In this document: positions 17,261-27,316 of the stretch, piece after piece
Layout: each line of letters begins with the position of its first letter
Numbering within the stretch: position 1 is the first letter of the stretch
DNA from: Microvirga pudoricolor
GTDB lineage: Bacteria; Pseudomonadota; Alphaproteobacteria; Rhizobiales; Beijerinckiaceae
Assembly: GCF_016892705.1 (NCBI RefSeq)
Contig: NZ_JAFEMB010000001.1
Coordinates: 124,001 to 188,000 of the forward strand
DNA: 64,000 bases
Direction: 5' to 3'
Notes under the pieces: generated by a model
Seen by the model: the letters and a program-made list of their open reading frames with translations, nothing else
Database searches by the model: none
Told to the model about the DNA's origin: nothing
Position numbers and translations under genes: made by a program

Positions 17261-18739
17261 TCAGCCGTGGGGGGCAGACGCAAATTCAGGCTTGAGAACT
17301 TTGTAGAGACGGCGATAGGCTTCGATGCGGGGCGCGTAAGCCTCGACGATGCGGGGGACCGGCTCCGTCACGTCGAGGATCTCGGGCACGGAGCAGACCT
17401 CCCGCAAATCGCCCGCACCGGCCGCAAGCTGGCCGAGACGGGCGGCCCCGAAGGCTGGGCCCTTGTCGGCTCCCTTGTAGCGGACGAGGGAGAGGTCGAG
17501 GACGCTCGCCAGGATCTTCGTCCAGAAAAGGCTGCGTGCTCCTCCGCCGATGACGCCTGCCGTCGGAATGGTCGTTCCGGCATTCGCCAAGCAGGTTTTC
17601 GCATCTGCGAAGCTGAATGCCACGCCCTCCAGCACAGCCTGCATGAGCTGGGAGGGTCCCGTCTCGGGTGACAGGCCGAAGAAGACGCCGCGCGCGTGCG
17701 GGTCGTTGTGCGGGGTCCGCTCCCCTGTCAGGTAAGGCAGGAACAGGCAGGATCCCGGACCGGTGAAATCCTCCTCCGTCTGCCGGAGAAGACCGGCGAG
17801 GTCCCGCCCCAGCAGGTTCGCGGCCCAGGCGAGGCAGCTCGCCCCGTTGAGCATCGCGGCCATCTGGAACCATCGTCCCGGCACCGCGTGGCAGAATGCG
17901 TGAACCAGGGTCTCGGGCGCCGGCCGGTACTCCTTCGTGACGACGAAGAGCTGGCCCGACGTCCCCAAGGACAGGAAGGCGGCCCCGTCCTCCACGGCGC
18001 CGAGGCCGACGGCGCCGGTGGCCGCGTCGCCCCCGCCGCCCGCGACCACCACGGGATGCGAAAGCCCCCAGGCATGGGCAATGTCGGGCCGCAGCATCCC
18101 GGACGGTTCGGACCCCTCGGACAGCCGCGGCATCCGGGACCGGTCGAGGCCCGTGGCCGCGAGGGCGGCGCCCGACCAGGCGCGGGCTCCCTCGTCGAGC
18201 CACCACGTTCCGGCGGCGTCGGACATTTCGGTGGCCAACTCGCCCGTCAGCTTGAGGCGGATGTAGTCCTTCGGCAGGAGGATCGTGCGGATGGCCCGGA
18301 AGATCTCCGGCTCATGGCGCTCGAGCCAGAGGATCTTGGGCGCCGTGAACCCCGGCATGGGCAGGACGCCGGTGTCCCGGGACAGGCCTGGGTGCCGGGC
18401 ATTCAGTTCCTCCGCCTCCCGGAAGGATCGCCCGTCGTTCCACAGGATCGCGGGGCGCAGCGGCCGGTCGTCGTCGCCCAGGAGCACGGCTCCGTGCATC
18501 TGGCCCGACAGGCCGATGCCCCGCAAGCACGCGAAAGCCTCGGGAGCCGCTTCGCGCAGGCCCGCCACGGCCTCCTCCACGGCCCGCCACCACGCGTCGG
18601 GCGCCTGCTCGGACCAAAGCGGCTTGGGACGGGAAATGTCCAGGGGAACGCTGCCCTCGGCGAGCACCGCCTGGCGCTCGTCCACCAGGATGGCCTTGAC
18701 GGCCGAGGTGCCCACATCGATCCCCAGAAAGGTCGTCAC
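17261..18739 (-). CDS. xylB: Xylulokinase
   Basis: The 492-aa FGGY kinase is of the XylB branch, phosphorylating D-xylulose to D-xylulose-5-phosphate. Motifs: FLGIDVGTSAVKA, IGLSGQMHGAVLL (typical of xylulokinases), ILWNDGRS, catalytic region VVAGGGGDAATGAVG, FLSLGTSGQLFV, and IGGGARSLFWTKILASVL. GTG 18739 was chosen because GGGAG lies seven bases upstream and it puts the phosphate loop at the usual place; an in-frame ATG at 18778 is less likely. It is the first gene of the pentose cluster, 179 bp before the ABC ATPase. Confidence 0.9.
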   Translation of the reverse strand: MTTFLGIDVGTSAVKAILVDERQAVLAEGSVPLDISRPKPLWSEQAPDAWWRAVEEAVAGLREAAPEAFACLRGIGLSGQMHGAVLLGDDDRPLRPAILWNDGRSFREAEELNARHPGLSRDTGVLPMPGFTAPKILWLERHEPEIFRAIRTILLPKDYIRLKLTGELATEMSDAAGTWWLDEGARAWSGAALAATGLDRSRMPRLSEGSEPSGMLRPDIAHAWGLSHPVVVAGGGGDAATGAVGLGAVEDGAAFLSLGTSGQLFVVTKEYRPAPETLVHAFCHAVPGRWFQMAAMLNGASCLAWAANLLGRDLAGLLRQTEEDFTGPGSCLFLPYLTGERTPHNDPHARGVFFGLSPETGPSQLMQAVLEGVAFSFADAKTCLANAGTTIPTAGVIGGGARSLFWTKILASVLDLSLVRYKGADKGPAFGAARLGQLAAGAGDLREVCSVPEILDVTEPVPRIVEAYAPRIEAYRRLYKVLKPEFASAPHG

Positions 18740-18781
18740 GCGCCTGCTCCCATCGGCGCCGGCACCGGGGCCGGACACCGC

Positions 18782-19294
18782 CTACTTCCTCAACACGGCT
18801 TCCCGGATCTGCCTCGGATCGGGCCTGCGGCTCGATTCGAACCGCACCACCTTGTAGCCGCAAGACGCCAGAATGCGATCCCGCCGCGCATCCTTTCGGG
18901 CATCGTGGGTGCGGTCGTCGAGCTCGATCACGGCGACGATCTCCAGATCCCGCGCGACCACCCAGTCGACCCGAGCGTTGGAGATCGCCCGGAAGCCCTT
19001 CCAGAACAAGCGGGACGCGTCGCGGGCGTCGGGCCGCACGAGGGACAGGATCGGAATCTGGGGCCAGATCCGGCAATCCGGGAAGGCCCGCTCCAGACGG
19101 GTATGAAACTCGCGCTCGTTGGCCGTCATCACGGCGTGCCGCCGGAACCGGGGTTTCCGCCCTGCCCGGAGAATTGCCAGGATGGCGAATGCGAAGATGA
19201 GGACGGCCGCGGTAGCGTACCAGGACGCCGCAGGGAGATGACTTCCGAACAAAGGTACCCGTAGGGAATGATTTCCCGTTCCTGTTGATGACAT
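18782..19294 (-). CDS. Membrane-anchored DUF2726 protein
   Basis: The 170-aa product has one membrane helix (about residues 25-43) followed by a cytosolic DUF2726 domain: EREFHTRLERAFPDCRIWPQ, FRAISNARVDWVVARDLEIV, AVIELDDRTHDARKDARRD and LASCGYKVVRFE. The D-X(n)-E-L-D pattern with a following basic helix resembles restriction-endonuclease-like nuclease folds, a relation proposed for this family. Function is unknown. ATG 19294 was chosen over GTG 19324. It lies 42 bp upstream of xylB on the same strand but has no evident link to pentose metabolism. Confidence 0.75.
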   Translation of the reverse strand: MSSTGTGNHSLRVPLFGSHLPAASWYATAAVLIFAFAILAILRAGRKPRFRRHAVMTANEREFHTRLERAFPDCRIWPQIPILSLVRPDARDASRLFWKGFRAISNARVDWVVARDLEIVAVIELDDRTHDARKDARRDRILASCGYKVVRFESSRRPDPRQIREAVLRK

Positions 19295-19613
19295 TCGCCG
19301 GCCCAATACGACCCGGATACGCACGAAGATGCAAGCGCCGTCGAAACCGGCGCCGCGTCTCAGGTTGAGCGATCATGCTATACTGGGATCGGGCCTGTCG
19401 GATCCTCTTGCACTTATGTAACGGCCAACCTAGCCTTGAACGTAAGAACAGTTTTGGAAACCGGCCGATTCGAAACGAGAGCCGCTTCCAGAGGGAGAGC
19501 GCACGCAAGGGCTGCCGTTTCCGCTATTCGCGGATGGCTTCCCGGAGTCGCACTCGAAGCTTGCCCGCAGCCGTTCCGGCGGCCTGCGGCTGATGCGGAG
19601 AGGACCAGGGCCG

Positions 19614-20699
19614 ATGACGCTGATCGTCGAAGGCGTGAGCAGGAAGGTCGGGGCGGAAGACCACATCCGCGACGTCTCCTTGAGCCTGCTGCCAGGGTCA
19701 CTCAACGTGTTGCTGGGCGCGACGCTTGCCGGAAAAACGTCGCTCATGCGGCTCATGGCGGGCCTCGATGCCCCGACGAGCGGCCGGATCCTCGTGGACG
19801 GCAAGGATGTGACCGGCCTGCCCGTGCAACGCCGCAGCGTCGCGATGGTGTATCAGCAATTCATCAATTACCCGTCGCTGACCGTATACGAGAACATTGC
19901 CTCCCCGCTGCGCGTGGCCCGGCTGCCGAAGGCCGAGATCGAAGCGCGCGTCGGGCACGCCGCAAGGCTGCTGAAGCTCGAGCCCTATCTCGACCGCAAA
20001 CCCCTGAACCTGTCCGGCGGCCAGCAGCAGCGCACCGCCATCGCGCGAGCCCTCGTGAAGCGTGCCTCCCTGGTGCTCCTCGACGAGCCCCTGGCCAATC
20101 TCGACTACAAGCTTCGGGAAGAGCTTCGTGAAGAGCTGCCGAAGGTTTTCGCCGCCTCCGGGGCGATTTTCGTCTATGCGACGACGGAGCCGACCGAAGC
20201 GCTCCTCCTCGGCGGCAGCACCGCGACGCTGCATCAAGGCGCGGTCACCCAGTTCGGTCCGACCCCGCAGGTGTACCGGCGCCCGCACGACATCACGACC
20301 GCGCGGGTCTTCTCCGATCCGCCGCTCAATACCCTGACAGCGCGCAAAGCCGGTGCGACCGTCTCCTTGAGCACGGGAGGCGATGGACACGCCGCCGGCG
20401 CCTTCGCGGCCGTGCCGGACGGCGAGTACACGGTCGGGTTCCGGGCGCATCACCTGAGGCTCGAACGCCCCTCCGGCGAACCTCTGGCCATCCCGGCAGC
20501 GGTGTCGGTGTCAGAGATCACAGGCTCCGAGAGCTTCATCCATCTCGACGCCGGGAGCCGTCGGTTCGTCGCCCTCGTGCCAGGGGTGAAACGCCTCGAT
20601 CCGGGCTCTGCGGTGACGGCCTACCTCGATCCCCGGGATCTCTTCCTCTTTGACGAGTCAGGGCGCCTCATGGCGGCCGATTTCGCCAGAGCCGCTTGA
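19614..20699 (+). CDS. glpS: Glycerol ABC transporter ATP-binding protein GlpS
   Basis: The 361-aa protein is the first of two different ATPases of the rhizobial glycerol importer. It has Walker [13 protein letters not shown]-loop [16 protein letters not shown], a perfect signature [10 protein letters not shown] and Walker [13 protein letters not shown], but the H-switch histidine is replaced (YATTEPTEA instead of a THDQ-EA motif). A C-terminal TOBE-like regulatory domain follows. Start 19614 was chosen because GGAGAGGA lies about ten bases upstream. It begins the operon glpSTPQUV and ends 10 bp before glpT. The order is the same as in Rhizobium leguminosarum, where the system takes up glycerol. 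Confidence 0.88.
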   Translation: MTLIVEGVSRKVGAEDHIRDVSLSLLPGSLNVLLGATLAGKTSLMRLMAGLDAPTSGRILVDGKDVTGLPVQRRSVAMVYQQFINYPSLTVYENIASPLRVARLPKAEIEARVGHAARLLKLEPYLDRKPLNLSGGQQQRTAIARALVKRASLVLLDEPLANLDYKLREELREELPKVFAASGAIFVYATTEPTEALLLGGSTATLHQGAVTQFGPTPQVYRRPHDITTARVFSDPPLNTLTARKAGATVSLSTGGDGHAAGAFAAVPDGEYTVGFRAHHLRLERPSGEPLAIPAAVSVSEITGSESFIHLDAGSRRFVALVPGVKRLDPGSAVTAYLDPRDLFLFDESGRLMAADFARAA

Positions 20700-20709
20700 G
20701 GAGACGGCC

Positions 20710-21813
20710 GTGGCCCGCATCACTCTCGATCATCTCGCCCACGCCTACAAGCCGAACCCGGAGGGGGCCGGCGACTACGCCTTGAAGGAGATCAATCACG
20801 TCTGGTCCCAGGGCGGCGCCTACGCGCTCCTCGGACCGTCCGGCTGCGGCAAGACCACGCTCCTCAACATCATCTCGGGTCTCGTGCGGCCGACGCGCGG
20901 ACGGATCCTGTTCGACGACCGGGACGTGACGGACCTGCCGACCGAAGCCCGCAACATCGCCCAGGTCTTCCAGTTTCCGGTGGTCTACGACACCATGACG
21001 GTGCGCGAGAATCTCGCCTTTCCGCTCAAGAACCGCGGCGTGCCGCAGGACAGGACCATTGCCCGCGTCGAGGAAATCGCGCGGCTCCTCGACCTGGCGC
21101 GGGTGCTCGACCGCAAGGCCAGCAACCTGACGGCCGACATGAAGCAGAAAATCTCGCTGGGCCGTGGCCTCGTGCGCTCGGACGTCGCCGCGATCCTGTT
21201 CGACGAGCCGCTGACGGTCATCGATCCCCACCTGAAATGGCAGCTCCGCTCGACCCTGAAGGAAATCCACCGGGCTCTCGACATCACCATGATCTACGTC
21301 ACTCACGACCAGACCGAGGCGCTCACCTTTGCCGACAAGGTCGTGGTGATGCACGATGGCGCGGTGGTGCAGACCGGTACGCCCGACGAGTTGTTCGAGC
21401 GCCCCGCCCACACGTTCGTGGGACACTTCATCGGGTCTCCGGGCATGAACGTCCTGCCCTGCCGCGTGGAGGGAGCAGCCGCCTATGTGGGCGAGGGCCG
21501 GATCGAGCTGACCCGCGTCTATCCGGGCCTTCCGGAGGGGCGGCGGATCGAGCTGGGAATCCGGCCGGAATTCGCGTGGCTCCGGTCGCGCGGACAAGGC
21601 CTGCCGGTGCGCGTTCGGCGGATCGACGATATCGGTCGCGCCCGCATCGCCCGCGTGGAAATGGACGGCAAACCTCTGGCCGCAAGCGTACCGGACGCGC
21701 TCGTCATCGACGGCGAGGAGGCGGCTCTCAGCGTCGACCCCAGCCACGTCCATATCTACGCCGATGGGCACCTCATCCCGGGCGAACCGCTGGGTCGGGG
21801 AGGCCGCCCATGA
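20710..21813 (+). CDS. glpT: Glycerol ABC transporter ATP-binding protein GlpT
   Basis: The 367-aa second ATPase has a canonical Walker A GPSGCGKTTLLN, Walker B AILFDEPLTVID and H-switch YVTHDQTEAL, but its signature is degenerate: NLTADMKQKISLGRGL replaces LSGGQ. Together with GlpS this predicts one competent and one degenerate ATP site. A C-terminal TOBE-like domain is present. Translation starts at GTG 20710 with GAGGAGACG just upstream; a more upstream ATG lies inside glpS. Its stop overlaps the glpP start (ATGA). This GlpT is unrelated to the glycerol-3-phosphate permease of the same name in E. coli. Confidence 0.88.
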   Translation: MARITLDHLAHAYKPNPEGAGDYALKEINHVWSQGGAYALLGPSGCGKTTLLNIISGLVRPTRGRILFDDRDVTDLPTEARNIAQVFQFPVVYDTMTVRENLAFPLKNRGVPQDRTIARVEEIARLLDLARVLDRKASNLTADMKQKISLGRGLVRSDVAAILFDEPLTVIDPHLKWQLRSTLKEIHRALDITMIYVTHDQTEALTFADKVVVMHDGAVVQTGTPDELFERPAHTFVGHFIGSPGMNVLPCRVEGAAAYVGEGRIELTRVYPGLPEGRRIELGIRPEFAWLRSRGQGLPVRVRRIDDIGRARIARVEMDGKPLAASVPDALVIDGEEAALSVDPSHVHIYADGHLIPGEPLGRGGRP

Positions 21814-22702
21814 CGAAGACCGTGAACAACCGAGCCTGGCTCCTCGTCCTGCCCGTCTTCGCCGTCGTCGCCTTCTCGGCGGTGCTCCCCCTGATGACGG
21901 TGGTGAACTACTCCGTCCAGGACACGTTCGGCAACAACCAGTTCTTCTGGAACGGCGTGGCCTGGTTCCAGGACCTGCTCGATCCCTCCAAGGAGCTGGG
22001 TGGACGCTTCTTCGAAGCCCTGTGGCGCAATCTCCTGTTCTCGGCCATTATCCTGGCGATCGAGATCCCGCTCGGCATCGCCGTTGCCCTCGCCATGCCA
22101 CGGGAGGGCTGGACGGTCGCGGTCAGCCTCGTGCTGATGGCCTTGCCCCTGCTGATCCCATGGAACGTGGTCGGCACCATCTGGCAGGTTTTCGCGCGGG
22201 GCGATATCGGTCTCCTGGGCTGGGGCATCAACCGCCTTGGCATGGACTACAACTACACGGGCGATTCCTTCGATGCCTGGGCCACCATCGTGGTGATGGA
22301 CGTCTGGCACTGGACGAGCCTCGTTGCCCTCCTCTGCTACGCGGGCCTCAAGTCGATCCCCGATGCATATTACCAGGCGGCCCGGATCGACGGGGCCTCG
22401 CGCTGGGCCGTGTTCCGCACCATTCAGCTGCCCAAGATGCGGCGCGTCCTGCTGATCGCCGTGCTGCTCCGCTTCATGGATTCCTTCATGATCTACACCG
22501 AACCCTTCGTGCTGACGGGCGGTGGGCCGGGCAACGCGACCACTTTCCTGTCCATCGACCTCGTGAAGCTGGCGCTGGGCCAATTCGACCTCGGCAAGGC
22601 AGCCGCCATGTCGCTGGTCTACAATCTCATCATCCTCGTGGTATGCTGGGTGTTCTACACGGTCATGACCCACACGGATGCAAGCCGCGAAAGGGTCGAA
22701 GC

Positions 22703-22706
<4 letters not shown>
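21810..22706 (+). CDS. glpP: Glycerol ABC transporter permease GlpP
   Basis: The 298-aa protein is a MalF/UgpA-type inner-membrane permease with six predicted helices, the first near residues 9-32. The EAA loop that contacts the ATPases reads YYQAARIDGASRWAVFRTIQ. The start overlaps the glpT stop and the stop overlaps the glpQ start, so expression is tightly coupled. It forms a heterodimer with GlpQ. Confidence 0.9.
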
Positions 22707-23587
<881 letters not shown>

Positions 23588-23598
23588 CGGAGGCTGGG

Positions 23599-23880
23599 AT
23601 GCCTGACCTGACCTGGATGGCCTGGACGTGGCAGACGGGGATCTTCTTCATCGTCATCGCGTGCCTGCTGGTTTCGCTGATCGTCCTGGCCCTTCGCTGG
23701 CCCGAAACGGAGCAGGTGGGAATCCTGCGCATTCCGACCACACGGGGCGACCGGCTGTTCATCTCCCTGATTGGCGCCGCCTTCATCAATCTCGCCTGGC
23801 TCGGGCTCGTCGGCCCGGACCTTTGGCCTGCTCTCGGCCTGTCCCTCGTCTACGCGGCGGGAGTTTTCCGCTTCGTATGA
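23599..23880 (+). CDS. glpU: Small membrane protein GlpU (DUF2160)
   Basis: The 93-aa protein has two to three membrane helices (about residues 12-34, 53-68 and 75-90) separated by the conserved LRWPETEQVGILRIPTTRGD loop. This DUF2160 family is found specifically with glycerol ABC operons, where it is called GlpU; its exact role is not established. ATG 23599 is preceded by GGAGGCTGGG, 11 bp after glpQ. The reading frame is open far upstream, which is only the antisense frame of glpQ. Confidence 0.88.
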   Translation: MPDLTWMAWTWQTGIFFIVIACLLVSLIVLALRWPETEQVGILRIPTTRGDRLFISLIGAAFINLAWLGLVGPDLWPALGLSLVYAAGVFRFV

Positions 23881-23958
23881 AGGACAGCCCCCACCGCTCT
23901 CCGGCTTGAAGCCGAAGGGAACGGCCGGCCCGCCGGTCGCTATAATTGGGAGGAACCA

Positions 23959-25716
23959 ATGACTCTGCCAAAACGACATTTGACCCTTCTGGTCTCGGCG
24001 AGCGCGCTCGCGATGACCCTTGGGGCCGGCTCCGCCCTCGCGGGCATGGAGGAGGCCCGCCGCTGGGTCGACAGCGAGTTCCAGCCATCGACGCTCTCCA
24101 AGGAGGAGCAGCTCAAGGAGATGGAATGGTTCGTCAATGCGGCAAAACCATTCGCCGGCCAGGAGATCAACGTCGTCTCCGAGACGATTACGACCCATGA
24201 ATACGAGTCCAAGACCCTGGCCAAGGCCTTCTCGGAGATCACGGGCATCAAGCTGACCCACGACCTGATCCAGGAAGGCGACGTGGTCGAGAAGATCCAG
24301 ACCCAGATGCAATCCGGGCGGAACGTCTACGACGCCTGGGTCAATGACTCGGACCTGATCGGCACCCACTTCCGCTACAAGCAGGCCATCGCCCTCGACG
24401 ATTGGATGGCGGGCGAAGGAAAGGACGTCACCTCTCCGACCCTCGACATCGCCGACTTCATCGGCCGCTCCTTTACGACAGCACCCGACGGCAAGATGTA
24501 TCAGTTGCCGGACCAGCAATTCGCGAACGTCTACTGGTTCCGCTACGACTGGTTCCAGCGCCCGGATTTCAAGGAGAAGTTCAAGGCCAAGTATGGCTAT
24601 GACCTCGGCGTGCCGGTCAACTGGTCGGCTTACGAGGACATTGCCGAGTTCTTCACCAACGACGTCAAGGAAGTCGATGGCGTGAAGGTCTATGGCCATA
24701 TGGATTATGGCAAGAAGGACCCGTCTCTCGGGTGGCGCTTCACGGATGCGTGGCTGTCCATGGCTGGCAATGGCGACAGGGGCATTCCCAACGGCAAGCC
24801 CGTCGACGAGTGGGGCATCCGCATGGAAGGCTGCCGGCCGGTCGGCTCGTCGATTGACCGCGGCGGCGACACGAACGGTCCGGCGGCCGTCTATTCGATC
24901 GTAAAATACTTGGAGTGGATGAAGAAGTACGCGCCACCCCAGGCGAACGGTATGAACTTCTCCGAATCCGGCCCCGTCCCGGCGCAGGGGAACATCGCCC
25001 AGCAGATCTTCTGGTACACCGCCTTCACGGCCGACATGGTGAAGCCCGGCCTGCCGGTGATGAACAACGACGGCACGCCGAAATGGCGCATGGCTCCTTC
25101 GCCGAAGGGTTCCTACTGGAAGGAGGGCATGAAACTCGGCTATCAGGATGCGGGCGCGTGGACGTTGCTGAAGTCGACGCCGGTCGAACGTCGCAAGGCC
25201 GCATGGCTCTACGCGCAGTTCGTGGCCTCGAAGACGGTTTCCCTGAAGAAGAGCCATGTGGGGCTGACTTTCATCCGCGAGAGCGACATCTGGGACAAGA
25301 GTTTCACCGAGCGCGCTCCGAAGCTCGGCGGCCTCGTGGAGTTCTATCGCTCGCCTGCGCGGGTGCAATGGACGCCGACGGGCAACAACATCCCGGATTA
25401 TCCGAAGCTGGCCCAGCTCTGGTGGCAGAATATCGGTGACGCGGCCTCCGGTGCCAAAACTCCGCAACAGGCGATGGACTCGCTCGCAGCGGCGCAGGAC
25501 GAGGTTCTCGGACGCCTGGAGCGCGCCAATGTCCAAGGCGAATGCGGCCCGAAGCTGAACCCGAAGACCTCGGCCGAGGATTGGTACAAGAAGTCCGAGG
25601 CGGCCGGGAACATCGCGCCTCAGCGTAAACTCGCCAACGAGAAGCCAAAGGGCGAAACGGTCGATTACGACACTCTTATCAAGAGCTGGCCGGCCTCCCC
25701 GCCAAAAAGAAGCTAA
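23959..25716 (+). CDS. glpV: Glycerol ABC transporter substrate-binding protein GlpV
   Basis: The 585-aa protein is the periplasmic binding protein of the glycerol importer and is much larger than ordinary sugar-binding proteins, as is typical for GlpV. A Sec signal peptide covers residues 1-30 (ending SALA-GM). Family stretches include QEINVVSETITTHEYESKT, IQEGDVVEKIQTQMQSGRN and ANVYWFRYDWFQRPDFKEKF. It has a strong ribosome-binding site (GGGAGGAACC) and lies 78 bp after glpU. A strong terminator ends the operon 21 bp downstream. glpD, glpK and glpR are not in the window. Confidence 0.9.
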   Translation: MTLPKRHLTLLVSASALAMTLGAGSALAGMEEARRWVDSEFQPSTLSKEEQLKEMEWFVNAAKPFAGQEINVVSETITTHEYESKTLAKAFSEITGIKLTHDLIQEGDVVEKIQTQMQSGRNVYDAWVNDSDLIGTHFRYKQAIALDDWMAGEGKDVTSPTLDIADFIGRSFTTAPDGKMYQLPDQQFANVYWFRYDWFQRPDFKEKFKAKYGYDLGVPVNWSAYEDIAEFFTNDVKEVDGVKVYGHMDYGKKDPSLGWRFTDAWLSMAGNGDRGIPNGKPVDEWGIRMEGCRPVGSSIDRGGDTNGPAAVYSIVKYLEWMKKYAPPQANGMNFSESGPVPAQGNIAQQIFWYTAFTADMVKPGLPVMNNDGTPKWRMAPSPKGSYWKEGMKLGYQDAGAWTLLKSTPVERRKAAWLYAQFVASKTVSLKKSHVGLTFIRESDIWDKSFTERAPKLGGLVEFYRSPARVQWTPTGNNIPDYPKLAQLWWQNIGDAASGAKTPQQAMDSLAAAQDEVLGRLERANVQGECGPKLNPKTSAEDWYKKSEAAGNIAPQRKLANEKPKGETVDYDTLIKSWPASPPKRS

Positions 25717-25737
25717 ACGCCATAACTTCTTGCCAAT

Positions 25738-25762
25738 AAAGAGGGGCTTAGGCCCCTCTTTT
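25738..25762 (+). terminator. Intrinsic terminator of the glp operon
   Basis: AAAGAGGGGC, a TTAG loop and GCCCCTCTTTT form a perfect stem of at least 7 GC-rich base pairs, extended by A-T pairs, followed by a T-run. It begins about 21 bp after the glpV stop. Confidence 0.9.
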
Positions 25763-25764
25763 AC

Positions 25765-25786
25765 TTTGATTACCACTTCAATCAAA
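25765..25786. repeat. 7-bp inverted repeat in AT-rich gap
   Basis: TTTGATT at 25765-25771 and AATCAAA at 25780-25786 form a perfect inverted repeat with an 8-base spacer, immediately after the glp terminator. The size and spacing fit a protein-binding operator better than an RNA hairpin. The protein is unknown. Confidence 0.4.
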
Positions 25787-25836
25787 CCAATAAAGGAATT
25801 AAAACTTAGTTTGTTTTTGTTCCATAAAAAAATGTG

Positions 25837-26070
25837 ATGGATAATCGTTGCTATCTTCCTAATACACCAACACTCATGAATGAACAGATAATTCGTCTAT
25901 CCATAGTTGATACAGCACATATTCGGTCTTTCTTCGAAAATTTTCCTGTCGATATTCGTCATCTTTACTGGAAAGACTGCGGGTTATTATTCGATGCGAT
26001 TAACCCCAATGGGTCAATTGTGGAGCTGTTCACGCGGGTCCATTGTCTCTGCCTGAAGACGAGCCCTTGA
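25837..26070 (+). CDS. Doubtful AT-rich open reading frame (77 aa)
   Basis: This frame could encode 77 residues without recognisable domain, signal peptide or repeats. There is no Shine-Dalgarno sequence and the base composition is clearly more AT-rich than every neighbouring gene, so codon use gives no support. It could be a remnant of acquired DNA or non-coding. I list it because it fills an otherwise empty stretch between the glp terminator and the TAXI gene. Confidence 0.2.
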   Translation: MDNRCYLPNTPTLMNEQIIRLSIVDTAHIRSFFENFPVDIRHLYWKDCGLLFDAINPNGSIVELFTRVHCLCLKTSP

Positions 26071-26140
26071 TCATGAGGCATCCCTACAGGAGTCCTTGAT
26101 CAATCCGTGGATTGCAGCGACCAACCGGGAGGCGTCCCCG

Positions 26141-27316
26141 ATGCGCTACACGACCCGCCGTCCTTTCCCGCTCATCCGACGGGTTCTCGGGCAAACGCTC
26201 CGTCTATGGTTGACCCTGATTTCACTTGCGACTCTTTCCGTTCCGGTCGCAGCCCAGACCAGGCCCGAGAGCGGGGCCGCCAGCGCGCGAGCCGCCGCCG
26301 GGGCGATGAATGCCGGAACGCTGGGGGTCATCTCGGGCGGTGCCGATGGAACCTATATCCGCATCGCAGCCGACCTCGCCACCGTGCTGGATGGAAGCGA
26401 CCTGCGGGTGCTGCCCATTATCGGTCGCGGATCGCTGCAGAACCTGCGCGACATCATGTTCCTGCGCGGCGTCGATATCGGCATCGTCCAGATGGATGCG
26501 CGGGAAGGCCTTCGCAACGAGGGACTGGAACAGCAGGCGCTGAACCGGCTGCGTTACATCACACGTCTCTACAATGAGGAGGTCCACGTTCTTGCCAGCA
26601 AGGACATCACGGATATTCGCCAGCTCGACGGCAAGAAAGTCAACATCGACAAGGCGGGCAGCGGCACGAACCTGACGGCCCGGCTGATCTTCGAGAAGCT
26701 CGGCATCAAGCCGGATCTTGTCACCTACGATCAGGCTTCGTCCTATGAGCGCCTTCGGTCCGGCGAGATCGCAGCCGCCCTCTACGTGGCCGGACGGCCC
26801 GTACGAGCAATCTCGGAATTCCAGGGTGACGGCCGGTTTCATCTGCTCGCGATCCCATTCGAAGGCGAGATCGCGGAAAGCTACTTTCCGGCGAAGTTCA
26901 CGGGCTCCGACTATCCGCGTCTCGTCGAACCCGGACAAGAGATCAACACGCTTGCGGTCGGCAGCATCCTGGCGGTCTTCAACTGGCCCGACAATTCCGA
27001 TCGCTACCGCCGGGTTGAGCGCTTCGTGAATGCGTTCTTCTCCCGCTTCGACGAATTCACGTTGCCGGGCCGCCACCCGAAATGGAAGGAAGTCAGCCTG
27101 ACGGCCGAAGTGCCCGGATGGGAGCGGTCCAAGGCCGCCCAGGACTGGCTCGAAAGCGGGCGCTCCGGCGCGGCCACGGGCCGTTCCAACGACTTCAAGG
27201 CCTTCATGGATGCGCAGGGAATCATCGCCTCCGCGGCTGACCGCGAGCGCCTCTTCCGCGAGTTCATCGCATGGCAGCGAGACAGGGAGCGCACTCGGAC
27301 GGGGGCGGCCCGATGA
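26141..27316 (+). CDS. TAXI-family solute-binding protein
   Basis: The 391-aa protein belongs to the TAXI (TRAP-associated extracytoplasmic immunogenic) binding proteins. After a long N-terminal region with a membrane/signal segment (about residues 18-38, ending VPVAAQ) come family motifs: LGVISGGADGTYIRIAADLA, RGSLQNLRDIMFLRGVDIGI, LYNEEVHVLASKDITDIRQL and VNIDKAGSGTNLTARL. TAXI proteins normally feed a fused TRAP 4TM-12TM permease, but none is encoded here. ATG 26141 follows GGGAGGCG; an upstream in-frame ATG at 26096 is less likely. The stop overlaps the next gene (ATGA). Confidence 0.85.
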   Translation: MRYTTRRPFPLIRRVLGQTLRLWLTLISLATLSVPVAAQTRPESGAASARAAAGAMNAGTLGVISGGADGTYIRIAADLATVLDGSDLRVLPIIGRGSLQNLRDIMFLRGVDIGIVQMDAREGLRNEGLEQQALNRLRYITRLYNEEVHVLASKDITDIRQLDGKKVNIDKAGSGTNLTARLIFEKLGIKPDLVTYDQASSYERLRSGEIAAALYVAGRPVRAISEFQGDGRFHLLAIPFEGEIAESYFPAKFTGSDYPRLVEPGQEINTLAVGSILAVFNWPDNSDRYRRVERFVNAFFSRFDEFTLPGRHPKWKEVSLTAEVPGWERSKAAQDWLESGRSGAATGRSNDFKAFMDAQGIIASAADRERLFREFIAWQRDRERTRTGAAR

